From NCBI GenBank assembly GCA_023413895.1, contig JAEZOU010000031.1:1-34313 (forward strand): 34,313 nt of DNA, written 5' to 3'. The position numbers were made by a program, and so were the translations under genes. This DNA is from Bacteroidota bacterium (GTDB lineage Bacteria; Bacteroidota; Bacteroidia; Bacteroidales; WCHB1-69). Below, one piece after another: positions 31,108 through 34,313 of the stretch. The notes beneath the pieces were generated by a model. It saw only the letters and a list, made by a program, of their open reading frames with translations. It searched no databases and was not told the origin of the DNA. Position 1 is the stretch's first letter, and each line of letters opens with the position of its first letter.

Positions 31108-33507
31108 ATGAAAAAAATCTTAACGCTTTTTGTTGCTCTTTTCGCAACGATGTCGTTTGTAAATGCACAAGCGATACTTATGGAGAGTTTTGATACGGGA
31201 ACTCTTCCTACAGGTTGGTCTATTGTAGATGCTGATGCTGATGGTAACAATTGGGATCCTCAATTCGGAATTACCAGTGGATACGATACACACTCTGGTA
31301 CTGGTTTAATAACTTCAGCTTCTTACATTAACTATGTTGGTCCAGTGACTCCTGACAACTGGTTGATTACTCCCCAAATCAATCTTTCTGCAGCTGCTGA
31401 TTTAACTTTTTGGGCTTGGGGGCAAGATGCAAATGATTGCGCAGAAAAACTTGGAGTTTATGTTTCTACTACAGGAACAAATGTTACTGATTTTACATCA
31501 GTTTTGCAAGTGACAACTACACATGCTATGACTGAATATACTGTTAATTTGTCTGCTTACGTAGGTCAAAACATTTATATTGCATTCCGTCACTATGATG
31601 TTACTAATATGTTCTATCTCAATTTGGATGATGTAGAAATTTTTGCACAACCTACAACGCCTACTATTGTAGCTAACCCAACAGCTTTAACTTTTGCTAC
31701 AACTCCTATAGGTGATGTAACAGCTTCAAAAACTATTACTGTTACAGGTTATGTATTAACAGATGCTATTGTAGCAACAGCTACTGCTCCATTTGAAGTT
31801 TCAGCTGACAATACAACCTTTGGAGCAACTGCAACTATTGCAGCAGCAGGTGCTCCTCTTTATGTTCGTTATGCTCCAGCGACTGCAGGAACTGAAAACG
31901 GAACTATTACACTATCTTCTACAGGCGCTACAAATGTAACAATCACAGCAACAGGTGTAGGTGTTGATTGTTCTGGTCCAGTTTCAACATTCCCATTTGT
32001 TGAAGATTTTGAATTGGGTGTTCCCCCATTGTGTTGGACTATTGATGGAAATAGTGATACAACTTGGACCTCTTATGCTGTAAATAGCAACATGGCTTCA
32101 ATTCTTCGCAATGACTCTTATGTTCAAGATGAGAAGTTGATTACAAAAACTTTTGATTTCTCTAGTCTTAACAATACTATTTTAATGGACTTTATGTTTA
32201 TGACAAGTTCTTACTACTTAGCATTAGACAATGGAACAGATAGTATTTTCAATGTGACTGTTGTTGCAAGTACTGATGGTGGAGCTACTTGGAGTGCACC
32301 TCTTTGGTCTGTGAAAAATGAGCCAACTTTTGACAATTGGGCTGAAATAGTTGCTACTGTTGACTTGAGCTCTCTTGCTGGAGAATCAGATGTTAAATTA
32401 GCTTTCCATTATCAAGCTCAAGATATTGGTGCACAATTTTTGATGGATGATATTGAAATTTACGTTTATGATGACCCAACAATTCTTACTTCAGTAGAAA
32501 CACTTTCTTTTTATGCAGAAGTAAATCAAAATGAAGATAAAACTGTTGCAATCCAAGTTTACAATATTAATGATCCAGTCGTAGCTACAACTGCAGCTCC
32601 ATTTACTGTTTCTGCTGATGGAACTACATTTGGAACTACTGCTACTTTAGGAACAAGCAGTACTACTTTCTATGTAAGATATACCGGTGTTGCTGGAAAT
32701 CAGACTGGTACAGTAACTCTTTCAACAACAGGTGTACAAGATGTAACTATCGCTTTAAATGCTGTTGGTTATGATTGCAGCAATATCGCATTCCCATTAG
32801 TTGAAGATTTTAATTCAGGTATCGTTCCTCCAGGATGTTGGACCGTAGTTTATGGTGATAACAATCCTGAAATTAATACAGTATTACCTGCAGCAACTAA
32901 TGAAGAAGCTACAGAATTTGCTTTTGCTTTCACTTCATACGATGAAACATCAGATTATACTCAATATTTAATCACTCCTGAAATTGAATTTACTGGTGCA
33001 ATGGCTCTTCAATTTGAAGTAGCAAGTTACAATACACTATTTGGTCCAAGTTCTGAAACCTTTATGATTGGAACTTCTTCTACAACAAATGATGTAAATG
33101 CTTTTACTTGGTCAGAAGAAATGACTTGCTCTTCTCCTTCTTTCGCAAATATTTATCGTGAAATTCCTGCTGGAACAAAATATATTGCTATTAAATATAC
33201 TTCTAATTATCAATATTACTTGTTCGTAGATAACTTTACATTAGATGAAGCTACAGGTATTGAAGAGATTACTGCTGACAACGTAAATGTTTATCCTAAT
33301 CCAACTAAAGATATCGTTAACGTAAATGCTCCTGCTCAAATTAATAATATTGAAGTGTACAATATTGCAGGACAAAAATTGTCAGTTTATAATGTTAATA
33401 ATATGACTGCACAAATTGATGTTACAGAGTTAGCAAATGGTATCTATTTCTTGAAAATCAACACCGAAAATGGTATGGTTACAAAGAAATTTAACGTTGT
33501 TAAATAA
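31108..33507 (+). CDS. Secreted T9SS cargo protein with repeated choice-of-anchor J domains
   Basis: This 799-aa extracellular or cell-surface protein has a Sec signal peptide (1-20, ending VNAQA). Three domains of the choice-of-anchor J / cleaved-adhesin type start near 27 (ESFDTGTLPTGW), 297 (VEDFELGVPPLCW) and 568 (VEDFNSGIVPPGCW). They are separated by two related beta-sandwich spacers at about 183-288 and 465-560. The C-terminus (about 725-799) is a type A T9SS sorting domain with VYPNPTKD, YNIAGQ and LANGIYFLKI. It should be exported, crossed over the outer membrane by T9SS and attached or released there. It has no protease domain, so adhesion or glycan binding is inferred. It is monocistronic. 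Confidence 0.92.
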   Translation: MKKILTLFVALFATMSFVNAQAILMESFDTGTLPTGWSIVDADADGNNWDPQFGITSGYDTHSGTGLITSASYINYVGPVTPDNWLITPQINLSAAADLTFWAWGQDANDCAEKLGVYVSTTGTNVTDFTSVLQVTTTHAMTEYTVNLSAYVGQNIYIAFRHYDVTNMFYLNLDDVEIFAQPTTPTIVANPTALTFATTPIGDVTASKTITVTGYVLTDAIVATATAPFEVSADNTTFGATATIAAAGAPLYVRYAPATAGTENGTITLSSTGATNVTITATGVGVDCSGPVSTFPFVEDFELGVPPLCWTIDGNSDTTWTSYAVNSNMASILRNDSYVQDEKLITKTFDFSSLNNTILMDFMFMTSSYYLALDNGTDSIFNVTVVASTDGGATWSAPLWSVKNEPTFDNWAEIVATVDLSSLAGESDVKLAFHYQAQDIGAQFLMDDIEIYVYDDPTILTSVETLSFYAEVNQNEDKTVAIQVYNINDPVVATTAAPFTVSADGTTFGTTATLGTSSTTFYVRYTGVAGNQTGTVTLSTTGVQDVTIALNAVGYDCSNIAFPLVEDFNSGIVPPGCWTVVYGDNNPEINTVLPAATNEEATEFAFAFTSYDETSDYTQYLITPEIEFTGAMALQFEVASYNTLFGPSSETFMIGTSSTTNDVNAFTWSEEMTCSSPSFANIYREIPAGTKYIAIKYTSNYQYYLFVDNFTLDEATGIEEITADNVNVYPNPTKDIVNVNAPAQINNIEVYNIAGQKLSVYNVNNMTAQIDVTELANGIYFLKINTENGMVTKKFNVVK

Positions 33508-33527
33508 TCATCGTAAATAAACATCAT

Positions 33528-33559
33528 AAAAGCTCCAAGAGACTACTCTTGGAGCTTTT
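33528..33559 (+). terminator. Terminator of the T9SS cargo gene
   Basis: A perfect 14-bp stem (aaaagctccaagag with its complement) and a 4-nt loop, then a T-run, lie 21 bp after the stop. It could also stop transcripts coming from the right. Confidence 0.85.
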
Positions 33560-33597
33560 TTATTATTCAAAAGAGAACATTTAGCGAATATTACTTT

Positions 33598-33729
33598 CTA
33601 AATTGTATTGATTGTTTTTTGAACTATTTCAAGGAATTGTGCAGCGTGTCCGCCATCCATTTGTACATGATGGAATTGGAATGAAATGGATAGTGTTGTT
33701 TTAAACCAACCTTTATGGTATTGGCCGGT
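33598..33729 (-). pseudogene. C-terminal remnant of a chloramphenicol acetyltransferase-like gene
   Basis: About 43 residues in one minus-strand frame end at TAG (33598-33600). They read KTTLSISFQFHHVQMDGGHA and then AQFLEIVQ. The HHxxxDG block, preceded by alternating strand residues and followed by a short helix, is the catalytic C-terminal signature of the trimeric CAT (CatA) family. The N-terminal four-fifths are missing: homology stops near 33727, exactly where IS256-like sequence begins. An ATG-initiated frame reading into the IS is therefore an artefact. It was once an acetyltransferase of CAT type; whether it acted on chloramphenicol cannot be said. Confidence 0.7.
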
Positions 33730-34055
33730 AGTATCCCCAAAAGTGTGTAATTTCCAGCAAATATGATATATTTGCAAAACTAAAAAAATAAACAAATGGA
33801 AATTACACAAGTGCGAAAGTACGAAATTTTAGAACACGAAATGCTCAACGGAGCAGGATTGGAAGAGATTTTGAAGAAATGTCTCGAAATTTTAATGAAA
33901 TCGGAACGCGAAATCCACAATGAAAATTACTTGGATTACAGCAACGGCTATCGTTATCGAAAGATTTACGGCAGCGGAAAGCTGCTGGAACTGCAAGTTC
34001 CCAGGACCAGAAATAGCAATTCTCTCCAATTATCTTGGATCTTCTGAAAAACTAA
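33727..34055 (+). mobile_element. Left end of a truncated IS256-family insertion sequence
   Basis: The element seems to begin near 33727 (ggtagtatcccc), where the CAT homology ends, and holds a promoter-like TATATTTG at 33767-33774 inside a palindrome (gcaaata / tatttgc), then a transposase start at 33796. Homology to IS256-type transposase fades near 34055, so the right end is absent from the window. The terminal inverted repeat cannot be confirmed with one end only. Confidence 0.7.
33796..34055 (+). pseudogene. IS256-family transposase, N-terminal fragment with frameshift
   Basis: The frame opens EITQVRKYEILEHEMLNGAG and continues with YLDYSNGYRYRKIYGSG and KLLELQVPRTRNSN, the N-terminal signature of IS256 (mutator-type) DDE transposases. 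About 72 residues in, the frame shifts. Reading the next frame from 34026 gives PIILDLLKN, the expected continuation of the family (a Phe-Tyr-Pro-like step), so one base seems lost near 34020. The corrected frame stops at 34053-34055. The catalytic residues lie further C-terminal and are missing, so the fragment is inactive. Confidence 0.75.
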
Positions 34056-34313
34056 CAAGATTAGGATCAGGGAGTTTCATATACTATATGCCGAAATAGG
34101 TTAGTCCGTTGGGTTAATCCCAATGTGGAAGCGAGACTGGTGCTTCTATATGGTGTCGCAACGGAAATGAGCTGCTACAACTACCCGATTACTGCTTTTG
34201 TTCACGAGCAACAACACTTTCGGTGGGATTAGCTTTGAAGTGTGATGAAACGGAGGCTAGCCGAAGTGAAAACACACTTCAAAGCATAAAAAATTATAAA
34301 TCACTCGCAAATG
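34056..34313. other. Structured non-coding sequence of unknown identity at the right edge
   Basis: No protein frame is convincing. The stretch is dense in inverted repeats: a perfect 13-bp pair gctttgaagtgtg (34232-34244) and cacacttcaaagc (34273-34285) around 28 nt that include ggctagcc; gaagc / gcttc (34128-34132, 34142-34146); ttggg / cccaa (34109-34113, 34119-34123); and a competing long-range pair tccgttg / caacgga (34105-34111, 34159-34165). It replaces the rest of the IS256 element. The 5' part of a group II intron is one candidate; the window ends before any reverse transcriptase could show. Confidence 0.45.

Noticed and set aside
33598..33810. 70-aa intact small protein on the minus strand
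   Set aside because: Its first third reads through IS256 leader sequence; only the C-terminal part has CAT-like homology, so it is a remnant fused to IS sequence by chance.
1..34313. CRISPR array, tRNA or rRNA gene
   Set aside because: No regularly spaced direct repeats and no recognisable tRNA or rRNA sequence were seen on reading.

Overview
The window looks like a chromosomal segment of an AT-rich Bacteroidota bacterium, most likely of the order Bacteroidales. Supporting signs are a C-terminal type IX secretion (T9SS) sorting domain, the Bacteroidota-specific lipoprotein TamL, a two-gene Bat fragment, an NhaD antiporter, and repeated matches to the Bacteroidota -7 promoter box (TAnnTTTG) with AT-rich leaders and few Shine-Dalgarno sites. 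A superoxide reductase, MsrA and a BatA-like protein suit an anaerobe or microaerophile that must survive oxygen. I saw no rRNA, tRNA or CRISPR array.

Layout. 1-1060: a partial reading frame and two small unrecognised genes, bounded by strong hairpins. 1063-4992 (minus): a compact envelope and folate operon, exbB-exbD-tonB-like-folC-yugP-like metalloprotease. 5284-12969 (plus): an FtsK-family DNA translocase, then a tight run of a LolA-like carrier, TamL, a RecD-like helicase and MsrA. 13526-18683 (minus): dnaK and atpG-atpA-atpH. The ATP synthase genes appear to be only part of the operon and have their own promoter candidate. 19092-22635 (minus): batA, a companion membrane protein and nhaD, with a small unknown gene just upstream of nhaD. 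23146-24970: a small membrane protein divergent from a His-rich COG0523 metal-chaperone GTPase. 25031-28633: superoxide reductase, a LemA and TPM-domain pair, and a convergent patatin-like lipase. 28741-30336: nadB. 31108-33507: a large secreted T9SS cargo protein. 33598 to the end: layered mobile-element debris.

The ordinary genes form recognisable modules: proton-driven envelope energisation (ExbBD/TonB), outer-membrane biogenesis (LolA-like, TamL), F1 ATP synthase, chaperone and oxidative-stress repair (DnaK, MsrA, superoxide reductase), and NAD synthesis.

The least explained parts are three. The first is a pair of diverged, roughly 190-bp GC-richer intergenic repeats in opposite orientation (18811-18995 and 25579-25765). 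The second is the right edge, where the C-terminal remnant of a chloramphenicol acetyltransferase-like gene is cut by the left end of an IS256-family element, which is itself frameshifted and then replaced by a strongly structured sequence. The third is a set of small orphan genes near 160-960, 22649-23640 and 30590-30914. I did not find a convincing new defence or biosynthetic system.
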